In this document: piece by piece, positions 9,358 through 18,404 of the stretch | Layout of the letters: every line of letters starts with the position of its first letter | Position numbering within the stretch: position 1 is the first letter of the stretch | NCBI GenBank assembly: GCA_965202875.1 | Contig: OZ241870.1 | Location: 3,782,001 to 3,846,000, forward strand | Direction: 5' to 3' | DNA from: HK1 sp965202875 | GTDB lineage: Bacteria; Pseudomonadota; Gammaproteobacteria; HK1 | DNA: 64,000 bases | Program-made: the position numbers and the translations under genes | The notes under the pieces: model-generated | What the model was told of the DNA's origin: nothing | Seen by the model: only the letters and a program-made list of their open reading frames with translations | The model's database searches: none

Positions 9358-10092
9358 TTATGCCGTGCAGTGATCGGCATGGGTCAAGCCGGAGTGATGT
9401 TTTCGCATGGAGCCTCCCTTGAGTTGGAGCTTGTAGGCGTTGTGGACGAGTCGGTCGAGGATGGCGTCGGCGAGGGTGGGGTCGCCGAGCAACTCATGCC
9501 ATTGGGCCAGGGGGAGCTGGCTGGTGACGAGTGTGGAGCGCGAGGCGTATCGGTCTTCGAGGAGCTCGAGGAGGTCGCGGCGGTTGTCGGAGTTGAGCTG
9601 GGCGAGTCCGAAGTCGTCGAGGACGAGGAGGTCGGTTTTGGCGAAGGAGGCGAGGAGCTTGGGGTAGCGGCCGTCGCCGCGGGCGATGGTGAGTTCGTGC
9701 AGGAGCCTGGGGATGCGCAGGTACAGTGCGGAGAAGCCGTCGCGGCAGGCGTGGTGAGCGAGTGCACAGGCGAGCCAGGACTTGCCGACGCCGGTGGGTC
9801 CGGTGATGAGGACGTTGAGGCGTTCGCGCAGCCAACGTGCGGAGGCGAGGGAGTGGATGAGTGTCTTGTCGAGGCGCCGTGGGTGGCGATAGTCGATGTC
9901 CTCGATGCAGGCGTTAGGGTGTCGCAGCTTGGCACGTCGCAGTCGGCTGGCCATGCGGCGGTCGTCGCGCAGGGTGAGTTCGCGGTCGGCGAGCAGGCCG
10001 AGGCGCTCCCCCGATGGGGCTCGGGGGCAGGCTTCGAACGAGAGCGCGTCACAGTGCAGGGAGTGGAGCGGTTCGGCGAGGGCGGCAGCCAT
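9358..10092 (-). pseudogene. istB: IstB-type ATPase of IS21, 5'-truncated
   Basis: IstB is the AAA+ helper that assists the IstA transposase of IS21 elements. The Walker A motif GPTGVGKS and Walker B motif LLVLDDFG are intact, and the C-terminal DPTLADAILDRLVHNAY block matches the family. The first residue available, in MAAALAEPLHSL, corresponds to about residue 18 of a normal IstB; the usual 'HPTLDKL' start is missing at the junction with the IS3 remnant. An extra ACPRAPSG stretch interrupts the ALSFEERLGLL region. No istA is present. It is probably non-functional, though nearly full length. Confidence 0.85.
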
Positions 10093-10106
10093 GCTGCTGC
10101 GGCCGA

Positions 10107-10601
10107 CATCTGCCATCTCCCGATGGCGCGCGGGCTCCTCTACCTGGTCGCGGTCATGGACTGGTACAGCCGCAAGGTGCTCGCCTGGCGGCTGTCCAAT
10201 GCCCTCAACGGCGACTTCTGCGTCGAGGCGGTGGAGGACGCGCTCACACACTTTGGGAGTCCGGAGATCTTCAACACCGACCAGGGGGCACAGTTCACCG
10301 GCACGGCGTTCACCGACGTGCTCAAGGGCGCAGGAGTGGCCCCCGGCTTACTGCCTGCCGGGGCAGGCTCCGCATGGACGGCAAGGGGCGATGGGTGGAC
10401 AACGTGTTCGTGGAGCGGCTGTGGAGGAGTGTGAAGTACGAGGAGGTGTATCTTCACGCCTGTGAGGGCGTGGCCGAGGCTCGCGCGGGACTGGGCCGCT
10501 ACTTCCGGTTCTACAATGCCGAGCGTCGCCATCAGGGCCTGGGGCGGCGGACACCCGATGCGGTGTATGCTGACAGCGATTCATGGCTCAAGGCAGCGTG
10601 A
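10107..10601 (+). pseudogene. IS3-family transposase (OrfB) C-terminal part, frameshifted
   Basis: This is a remnant of the DDE integrase core of an IS3 transposase. It starts at the first catalytic Asp (DICHLPMARG) and keeps the second (FNTDQGAQFTG). In a shifted frame it continues as DGKGRWVDNVFVERLWRSVK, which carries the catalytic Glu, and ends at YNAERRHQGLGRRTP. At about 10,337-10,372 the expected 'RISMDGKG' codons are replaced by a palindromic CCCCGGC...GCCGGGG insertion, which causes the frameshift. The N-terminal half and OrfA are absent. Confidence 0.85.
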
Positions 10602-10703
10602 AGCAGGGGAGCCAACGGGGGCAGAGTACACTTATCGCACTGTCCAATTATCGGGGTCTACTTCTGATCACGAGCGTCATTAGTACAGCGACGACGGTTG
10701 TTG

Positions 10704-10973
10704 TCACGATCGTGTACAAAGTATCCTTCTCTTCACCCATCCACCCCCAAGGAGTCGCGAAGTGCAATCCTGCAAAAAAACTGCAATGACTGCTATAATC
10801 CACGACCCCCATATCGTTAATATCCACATCCAGTGGAGATGCTTGCTGCGTGAAGACTCCAGCTCCCCCCGCTGGATCCTCCGTGCCTCCTCGTGAGCGT
10901 CTGGACCTGTCGTGCCCGGACGCGGCTCGCCCGGTACCTTGACTGCGTGTTCCTCCCCGTCTCCCTCGTCCAC
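10704..10973 (-). CDS. Small membrane protein, candidate toxin partner of the Panacea gene
   Basis: 89 residues. A charged N-terminal half (DEGDGEEHAVK) precedes one clear membrane helix near residues 48-67 (WMWILTIWGSWIIAVIAVFL), then a Cys/Arg tail. It starts at a GTG 13 bp after the Panacea stop codon, with GGAGG at a suitable distance, so the two genes look co-translated. Panacea-domain antitoxins are known to neutralise many unrelated toxins, including small membrane-active ones, which makes this a plausible membrane toxin. I infer this from position and topology only; the sequence matches no toxin I know. A T7 run (10774-10780) and an antisense TATAAT (10794-10799) lie inside the gene. 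Confidence 0.55.
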   Translation of the reverse strand: MDEGDGEEHAVKVPGEPRPGTTGPDAHEEARRIQRGELESSRSKHLHWMWILTIWGSWIIAVIAVFLQDCTSRLLGGGWVKRRILCTRS

Positions 10974-10986
10974 CTCGCCTCCCTCC

Positions 10987-11484
10987 TCACGCTTCTGCCT
11001 GTCGGTTTTGGTGCTGGGTGTAGAGCTCTCGGTAGTACTTCTGGATCAGGTCGTTCGGGATGATGTCCATCCCTTCCTTCCATGCCGTGTCCCAAGGTGA
11101 CCCCTCCTGATGCGTGAGCTCCGATAGCTCTATTCCGGTGTACGTGTCGTACCGGTCGAAGACTTGGCCGATTACGTTCCTCTTCAGTCCTTCCATGTCC
11201 TCTTTGTGGTCCTTCCCCGGACTCTTGATTGGATCGCCCCGGAACTTCTTGTACTTGTGGTACACGCTTGGCACGACTGGCCCGTACTTCCAGACCTCCA
11301 CGTTTTCACCGAACAGCGGCTGCCGATGTAGACCCAACATCCATCCGTGGCTGATGTACACCAGCTTTAGGACCTGCATGGGGGTCAGCCCCACATTGCG
11401 CTTGTGCGTGATGTGCAGCAACTGCTCTGCCGCTGCGATTGCGCCCCTGTCGCGTGCCTGTGTCTGCAGTAGTGTCAGCAGCAT
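10987..11484 (-). CDS. Panacea-domain (DUF4065) protein, likely antitoxin
   Basis: 165 residues with the Panacea fold signature: LTPMQVLKLVYISHGWMLGL near residues 33-52, then PLFGENVEVWKYGPVVPSVY. This domain neutralises diverse toxins in PanAT toxin-antitoxin pairs and also occurs in SocA and the phage GepA protein. The ATG at 11484 follows AGGAGG. The next gene downstream (10973-10704) is a small membrane protein 13 bp away, as expected for a toxin partner. The pair sits between an IS remnant and an M48 fragment, a typical accessory setting. Confidence 0.85.
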   Translation of the reverse strand: MLLTLLQTQARDRGAIAAAEQLLHITHKRNVGLTPMQVLKLVYISHGWMLGLHRQPLFGENVEVWKYGPVVPSVYHKYKKFRGDPIKSPGKDHKEDMEGLKRNVIGQVFDRYDTYTGIELSELTHQEGSPWDTAWKEGMDIIPNDLIQKYYRELYTQHQNRQAEA

Positions 11485-11502
11485 CGTCGACCCTCCTTAT
11501 CC

Positions 11503-11848
11503 TTATTTCCTCTGTGCGTCCTCTTGGACTGCCATCCTCCGGTACCCCTCTTTGCGGCGGTCAGACCGGCCTCCGGTGCTTCTCTTGCTGTCCCCCTGAC
11601 TACCCGGCGGCCCTGCGCCTCCCGCCTGCATCCCGCTCTCCAGCAGATCGGTCCGTGCGTTCGTACACTGTACGGTGTAGCACGATCCCGCGCTGGCGGC
11701 GATGACGCCAGTGATCAGCCCGCCGACCGCCGTGTTCTGCTGCGCCTTCTCGTTGTGCTTGAGCAGCACGTCGGCCATCTCGTGGCCCATCACGCTGGCT
11801 ATCTCGTCGTCGCTTCCCACCCGACACACCAACCCTCCGTAGGCGGCG
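11503..11848 (-). pseudogene. M48-type metallopeptidase fragment with a damaged active site
   Basis: The translation contains GSDDEIASVMGHEMADVLLK, matching the catalytic helix of M48 (LoiP/BepA-like) peptidases, 'NDDELAAVLGHEIAHVLARH'. The HExxH motif reads HEMAD, so the second zinc-binding His is replaced. A small AVGGLITGVIAASAG segment and an unrelated Arg/Gly-rich end follow. The N-terminal part is missing: upstream the frame runs into a repeat also found near 667, 17947 and 24869, and then into the 3' end of autotransporter C. It is a gene relic. Confidence 0.6.
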
Positions 11849-11924
11849 GGGGTCCCGGCCTCGCTTCGCCCGGCATGCTTGGTCCGGGCGTCGCGAGGCG
11901 GAAAGCAGGCGCGCGGGCCCCGAC

Positions 11925-14900
11925 TCAGAAGCGCAGGTTCAGGCTCAGCCCGCCGCCGAGCTCGTGGCTGCCCCCGCTCGTCGCGTAGCTCATCCCGCCC
12001 TGCACCGTGTACCGCCCCTCCTCCCAGGCGTACACCCCGTTCAGCCCCAGGCGCAGCCACGTCGCCTCCGCCTCCGAACGCAACTCCGTCTCCTCCGTCC
12101 CCGACACCCGGACCTTGCGGTCCGTCGAGAACTCGTGCTCCACCTCCACCGAAGCGAACATCCGGCTCTGCGGGCTCCCCTCCCGCTTCGCCTCCACGTC
12201 CACCCCCGCGCGACCCCGGAGGCTACGCGCGTCGTCCACCGACACCCGCGAACCCACCGAGTCCGAGAAGGCGCCCATCGAGACCCGCGAATGCACCAGC
12301 CCCGCCCGAGAGGTCAGCACCACGCCCGCCGGCAGGCCTTCCAGGGCGAGCCGGCGGCCCGCTTCCACCCCCAGCGCGTGGCCGTGCCCCGACAGGTCCT
12401 TCCGCAACACTCCGCGCCGTGACGACGTGAGGTCGGCCTCGTACCCCGTCATCGCCGCCTGCGCGTCCACGTAGAACTCATCCCGCATCCACGTGCCCGA
12501 CGCCCCCACGCCCGTGCCGTACAGCTCGACGTCGCCGCCCTCCGTCACCTTCGCCGTGCCGCGGCGGTGATGCAGCGAGGCGCCGAAACGCGCCTCCTCG
12601 CCCAGCGCGACGGCCCACCCCACCTCGATACCGTGGCGGCGGTGGCGGTACTTCAACCCCACCCCCGATTCCTTCTGCGAGGCCGAGGCATCCGCCTTCC
12701 ACTTGCCCCGGAAGCCCTCCACCCGCGCCCAGCCCCCCTTCGCCGAACGCGGCGCGCTCATCCGCTCCCCATACCCCCGCACCCCGTTCAGCCCCAGCAC
12801 CACCGAGGGCAGCGCCTCGTACACCCGGGCGCGCGGCGCATGCTCCCTCTTGAACTCGTATTCGCCTTCGCGCCCCGGCCCCGAGACCGGCGACAACCCG
12901 ACGTCGTGGGCTCCATCCGCCAACGCCGTGCGCGTGGCGAAGCGCCCCACCAGGCGCGCCTCCTCTCCGGCCCGCTGCAAGCGCACCTCGGGGAGCCCGC
13001 GGTGGTCGTAGAGGCTGCCCTCGATCCGGTTGAGCGCATCGAAGGCCGCCTCCTCGCCTGCGGCCCGGACCACCACCTCCAGAGTGCCCCCTTCTTCGTT
13101 GGAGATGGCCCGGCCCCGGCGTCCCTCCCGGCTCTCGATGCGGCCGCCCTCGTGGACCTTGACCCGGTTGACGCCTCCGTCGAAACGGAGCGTGCCCTTG
13201 ACCGAGCCGCCTTCCCCCACCGTGACCGTGTGTTCGCCCGCGCCCGAGCCGAGAACGTCGCCGGCGACCCTGCCCGAGATGGTCGCGACCAGGTCCCCGT
13301 CGCCCAGGGCGCGGACGTCGCCCCCCACCTCGCCACCGCGGGCCACGGTGACGACCAAGTCGCCGGCCTCGCTGCGGATGGCTTCGCTCCGGCCCTCGAC
13401 CTCCACTCCCGTGAGGCGGCCGCTCGCGGCCACCGTCACCGCGCCGCCGTTGCTGTAGAGCAGCCGCCCGATGCTGTGGTCCGTCACCGTCAGCGGGCTC
13501 GCGGGGTCGCGCACCGTGACGCCGCCTTGCGGAAGGGGCTCCACGACAGGGGGAAGGAGCGGCGGGCCCTCCCCTTCGACCACACCGCCCGGGAAGGCCC
13601 GCCTCCAGGCCGCGACCTCCGTCTCCCCCGGCTTTCGTTCGGCCACCGCCACGATCTCGCCCCGGTCGCTCGACACCCTCCCTTCGATCCTGCCGTCCGG
13701 GCCCACCGTCACCATCCCGCCCCGGCGGTAGCGCACCCGCCCCTCCACCGTGCCGTCGACCCGCAACTCACTGCCCGCAGCAGCCACGTCGATGCTCCCC
13801 TCGACCCGGCTGCCGGGCCCCGTCGTGACCCGGGCCGGGCGGGTCCCCTGGTCGATGACGTCGCCGGTGATCCTGCCCCCGTCGGCCACGCTCACCACCA
13901 GGCCCCCGGCCTCGTTGCGGATGGCTTCGGTCCGGTCCTCGACTGCGATGCCGGTGATGTGGCCGGCGCCGCCCACCGTGACCGTGCCGCCGTTGTCGAA
14001 GAGCACCCGCCCGGCCGTGCCGTCCACCCCCACCGTGCTCGCGGCCAGATGCACGGTGCCCGTCACCGTCCCGCCGTTGGAGACGGTGACCACGTGCTCG
14101 CCCGCGCCCAGGCCGAGAATGTCCCCGGTGAGCGTGCCCGAGATGGTCGCGGCCAGGTCCCCGTCGCCCTCTGCCCGGACGTCGCCGGTGACCGACCCCG
14201 CCACGCGGAGGTCCAGGTCGCCGGCCTCGCTGCGCAACGCCTCGCGCCGGCCCTCGACCTCGACGCCGGTGAGCGCGCCGCTCGCGGCCACCGTGACCGT
14301 GGCGCCGCCGGCGTAGAGCAGACGCCCGATGCTCGCCCCGTTCCCGACCGTGTACGGGGTCTGCGGGTCGTGTAGCGTCCCCGTCACCACGCCGCCGGAC
14401 ATGACGTTCGCCGTCAGCGTGCCGCCCGACTCGAGGTCGCCCTCGACGCGCCCTTCGTCGTTCACCGTCACGGACAGCGGACCCGCCGTGCTCTCGACGG
14501 CCGTGCCCTCCACGCCCGTCAGCTTCCCGCCGCCGGACACCGTGACCGTGGCGCCGCCGGCGTAGAGCAGACGCCCGATGCTCGCCCCGTTCCCGACCGT
14601 GTACGGGGTCTGCGGGTCGTGTAGCGTCCCCGTCACCACGCCGCCGGACATGACGTTCGCCGTCAGCGTGCCGCCCGACTCGAGGTCGCCCTCGACGCGG
14701 CCCTCGTCGTTCACCGTCACGGACAGCGGGCCCGCGGTGCTCTCGACGGCCGCGCCCTCGACGCCCGTCAGCTTCCCGCCGCCGGACACCGTGACCGTGG
14801 CGCCGCCGGCGTAGAGCAGACGCCCGATGCTCGCCCCGTTCCCGACCGTGTACGGGGTCTGCGGGTCGTGTAGCGTCCCCGTCACCACGCCGCCGGACAT

Positions 14901-17818
14901 GACGTTCGCCGTCAGCGTGCCGCCCGACTCGAGGTCGCCCTCGACGCGCCCTTCGTCGTTCACCGTCACGGACAGCGGACCCGCCGTGCTCTCGACGGCC
15001 GTGCCCTCCACGCCCGTCAGCTTCCCGCCGCCGGACACCGTGACCGTGGCGCCGCCGGCGTAGAGCAGACGCCCGATGCTCGCCCCGTTCCCGACCGTGT
15101 ACGGGGTCTGCGGGTCGTGTAGCGTCCCCGTCACCACGCCGCCGGACATGACGTTCGCCGTCAGCGTGCCGCCCGACTCGAGGTCGCCCTCGACGCGGCC
15201 CTCGTCGTTCACCGTCACGGACAGCGGACCCGCCGTGCTCTCGACGGCCGTGCCCTCCACGCCCGTCAGCTTCCCGCCGCCGGCCACCGTGACCGTGGCG
15301 CCGCCGGCGTAGAGCAGACGCCCGATGCTCGCCCCGTTCCCGACCGTGTACGGGGTCTGCGGGTCGTGTAGCGTCCCCGTCACCACGCCGCCGGACATGA
15401 CGTTCGCCGTCAACGAGCCGTCGCCGTCGACGCGGATATCGCCCGTTACTGTTCCCGAAACGATGGCCGTCAGAGCGCCGCCGCCGTCGCCGAGGATGGC
15501 GACGCCCGACGCCGCGCCCACTTCGCCGCCCGCGCGCACGGTCACCGCGCCGCCGCCGAACATATGCACGCCCGCGCCGGTTCCGCCCATCGCGGCCCCG
15601 TTCACCGTCACCGTCTGATTGCGCACGTCGCTTGTGACGCCCGCGCCGCGGACGTAGAGGCCGTTCGCGCCGCCCGTCACGCGCGCGCCCTCGGCAACCG
15701 TCACCGCGATGGCGCCGTTGCTGTCGTGCGGGACCGCGTAGAGCGCCTCCACGCCGTTGCCCTCGGCGTCGATGGAGCCGCCCGTCACGTCCACCTGGAC
15801 GTCGCCGGCGTTGTAGGTCGCCGCGTGCTGGCGGACCGTGTCTTTCCACGCCGTCGTGTAAGTGGCGCCGGTCAGGGCGGTCAGCGCCGTCTCCAGCTCG
15901 CTGCCGGCGGCGCCCTTCGTCAGGACGGCTTCCAGCGCCGCGCGTTCCTCGTCCGAGAGCGCGTCGCCGGCGCGGACGTGATCGGCGATCGCGGTGTGGG
16001 AGAGCGCCGCGGCGCGGACGCCCGCGCGCGAGAGGCCCAGGATCTCCTCCGCCGCCCGCTGCGCCGCCGGGCCGTCGCCGGTCGGCGCGGCCGCGCGTTT
16101 CCTCAGAAGATCCTGCGCCTCCGCCTTCCAGTCGGCGTCGTAGTCGTCGTCGGGGAGCGCCGCGAGCGCCGTCGTCAGCGCGTCCGAATCCCCCGCCGTT
16201 ATCGCCGAGAGGACGGCCTGCTCTCCGGTCGACAGCGTCTCGTCGGCGCCCGCGATCCGGCCCCGGATGAAGGCGTCGGTCACCGACGCGCCGACCGTGA
16301 CGTCCCCGCTCGACCTGACGTGGATCATCGGCGCGGTCCGGGCCGCGTCGTCCGCCGTCGTCGCGCCGGCGCCCATCGTGTGGCCGCTCGACCGCCGGGC
16401 CCAGGCGAGGATGCCGGCATTCCGCGCCTCTACGGCGCCCGCATGCGTCACAAGGATGCGCCCCGCCGCGCTCGCATCGTTCGTAAGCCGCCCCTCCATG
16501 CCGACGGCGAACGGCGCCGCGACCTCCGCCGCCGCCCGCGTCCTCACGGTGGCGGAACCCAGGACCGTATGGACTCCCAGGAGACCTCTCGCGTTCAGAC
16601 CCTCCGCGGAGACGGCGCCCGCCGCGTCGATGGAAAGCCCCTCCGTGCTCGCGCCGGTACTGTACATATAGACATAGGCGCCGTGGGCGCCGTCGCCCGC
16701 CGTCGTGACGGAGCCGCCCGTCATCTCGATGGAGCCCGCTCCGGCCGGCCCCGCCTTGAAGACGACAATCCCGTGGGCGCTCGCCCCCGCCGTCTCGACG
16801 GCGCCGCCCGTCATGCGCACCGAGACGGCGGTGTGCCCACTGTTGCTCTCGGCGTAAATCCCGTGGGCGTGGAGGACATTGACGTAGGTCCCGCCCGACG
16901 TGCGGACCGTGCCGCCTTCCATGACGACGGAGACCGTTCCGGGGTTCATTCCCGTATAGCTGGAATAGGCGCTGATGCCCCGGGACCCGCCCCCCGTCGT
17001 CTCGACCAGGCCGTCGCGCATCGTGACCGTGGCGTCGCCCGACCCGCTGTTGCTGGCGGCGAGGCCGTGGCCGTTGTTGCCCGTCGTCCTGACCACGGAG
17101 CTCGCGTGCGAGACGGTGACGGCTGCGTTGCCCGCCGTGGCGGCGTTGCTCCGCGTGGCGCCGACGCCGTTGCTTGTCGTCACAACGGAGCCGCCGGTCA
17201 GGCTGACGGTGAGATCGCCGGTCCCGGAGTGGCTGCCGGAGAGGCCGCGCACGCCCGCCCCCGTCGCCTCGAGGGTGGCGCCGCCGCTCATGTTGATGGT
17301 TACGTTGCCCGTCCCTCCGTGTGCGCCCAGAACGACGCCGCCCGTCCCCCCCGTTCTCGACAGGGAGCCGCCGGTCACGTCGATGCGGACGTTGCCCGTC
17401 CCGCTCGCACGTCTACCCCGGAGGGCATAGGCGTTCGAACCCCTCGTCTCGACGGAGCCGCCGCTCATGCCGATGACTATGGCGCCGCCGCCGGTCGCCC
17501 CGGCGTGCTGGGCATACAGGCCGTGGCCGGCGGTCTCCGTGGTGACGATGCTTCCGGCCGTCATGCGAAGCTCGACATCGCCGGAGCCGCTGTGATTGCC
17601 CTCGACGGCCGCTGCGTTGACGGTCGAACTTGTGATGCCGAGGTTCCCCGGATTGACGAGGATGTCGGCCGAGCTGCCGGCGCCTTCGATGCAGGTGATG
17701 ATCCCGCTGCCGGTGTGCGAACCGCCGCGGCACACGTTCTGCGCCGCCGCCTCCCCGGCATACAAGGCGAGTGCGAGAAGCAGCCCCGGCGCGAGCGCGG
17801 CGGCCAGCGTTCGAGTGC

Positions 17819-17822
<4 letters not shown>
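11925..17822 (-). CDS. Autotransporter C (1965 aa), phase-variable candidate
   Basis: Type Va autotransporter. The ATG at 17822 follows GAGGAG. The signal peptide covers residues 1-28 (MSTRTLAAALAPG..., cut after EAAAQ). The beta-helix passenger has glycine-rich MSGGS repeats at the start and a helical insert near 517-675 (GADETLSTGEQAVLSAITAG and its second copy). Five 83-residue tandem units follow at about 807-1168 (TPYTVGNGASIGRLLYAGGA). A linker with VAERKPGETE precedes the barrel at about 1694-1965, which ends in Phe. A 27-codon leader ORF (17902-17819) starts at an ATG with a GGAGGAG site and crosses the C32 tract. Its TGA overlaps the ATG of the gene (ATGA), so in this assembly the gene could be translated by coupling. 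With 30 or 33 C the leader would be fused in frame. Confidence 0.92.
14318..15400 (-). repeat. Five-copy 249-bp tandem array in the passenger of C
   Basis: The block starting AGCAGACGCCCGATGCTC recurs at 249-bp steps (about 14318, 14567, 14816, 15065, 15314) with only scattered differences. Each unit encodes 83 residues of beta-helix, so copy-number change keeps the frame. Confidence 0.93.
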
Positions 17823-17902
<80 letters not shown>

Positions 17903-18116
17903 CGGCTTCTCTCCTCCAACTGAAGGTGATTCGTCAGGGCGGTGGGGGCCCCGGCCTCGCTTCGCCTCACTCGGACGTTGCGAGGCGGCGACCCGGCGCG
18001 CGGGCCGCATTGCCGCGACGCTCCGAACGGTGGGCGCTCCCGAACGGCGGCTTCGAGGCGGATTCCATCCGAGGGTTGCGGGCTCTGGTTTCAGTGCCCA
18101 AGCCTGCAACTCCGAT

Positions 18117-18340
18117 CGTATTCCTGACAGAAATGCAAGGGGCATTCAACCCCAATCCGGCGCAGCCGGAATCAAAGCTCCGGATTCCCGCTTGCGCGGG
18201 AATGACGGCAATCATGCAAGACGCCCCCTTCGGTCATTCCCGCGCAAGCGGGAATCCATGCATTCCGGGAGCGCGGGCGTCTCCCCCGCCCGGACGTCGT
18301 GGGCCTTCGGCCTCCTGGGAGCGCGGGCGTCCCGCCCGCA
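18117..18340. repeat. Intergenic repeat module, copy 2 (matches 750-968)
   Basis: Near-identical to the module between A and B. Here it separates C from D and ends at the hairpin that follows the stop codon of D. Confidence 0.8.
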
Positions 18341-18394
18341 AGCGGGCCGCAGGCCCGAAGAAGTCAATGCGGGCGGGACGCCCGCGCTCCCAGG
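18314..18394. terminator. 26-bp perfect inverted repeat just after the stop of D
   Basis: 18314-18339 is the exact reverse complement of 18369-18394 (CCTGGGAGCG...), with a 29-bp loop, starting 10 bp after the D stop codon. There is no T-run, so it is either a strong 3' mRNA stabiliser/terminator-like hairpin or a mobile repeat. The same hairpin follows E and F. Confidence 0.6.
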
Positions 18395-18404
18395 TTCGCC
18401 CCGA

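Larger units (their letters stand above)
9265..10672. mobile_element. Composite IS remnant: IS21-family end with istB, joined to an IS3-family 3' half
   Basis: The left end carries three AAGCCGATCACC repeats (9271, 9295, 9317), typical of the multiple terminal repeats of IS21 elements. istB follows on the minus strand but lacks its first codons, and istA is absent. At about 10,092-10,107 the sequence switches to the plus-strand C-terminal half of an IS3-family transposase. It ends near the TGTCCAATTATCGGGGTCTA sequence (about 10,640-10,665), a likely IS3 terminus. Both elements are incomplete and presumably immobile on their own. Confidence 0.8.

Noticed and set aside
9370..10434. A 354-codon plus-strand frame with an IS3 transposase segment
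   Set aside because: Its first two thirds are antisense to istB; only the part after about 10107 is transposase.
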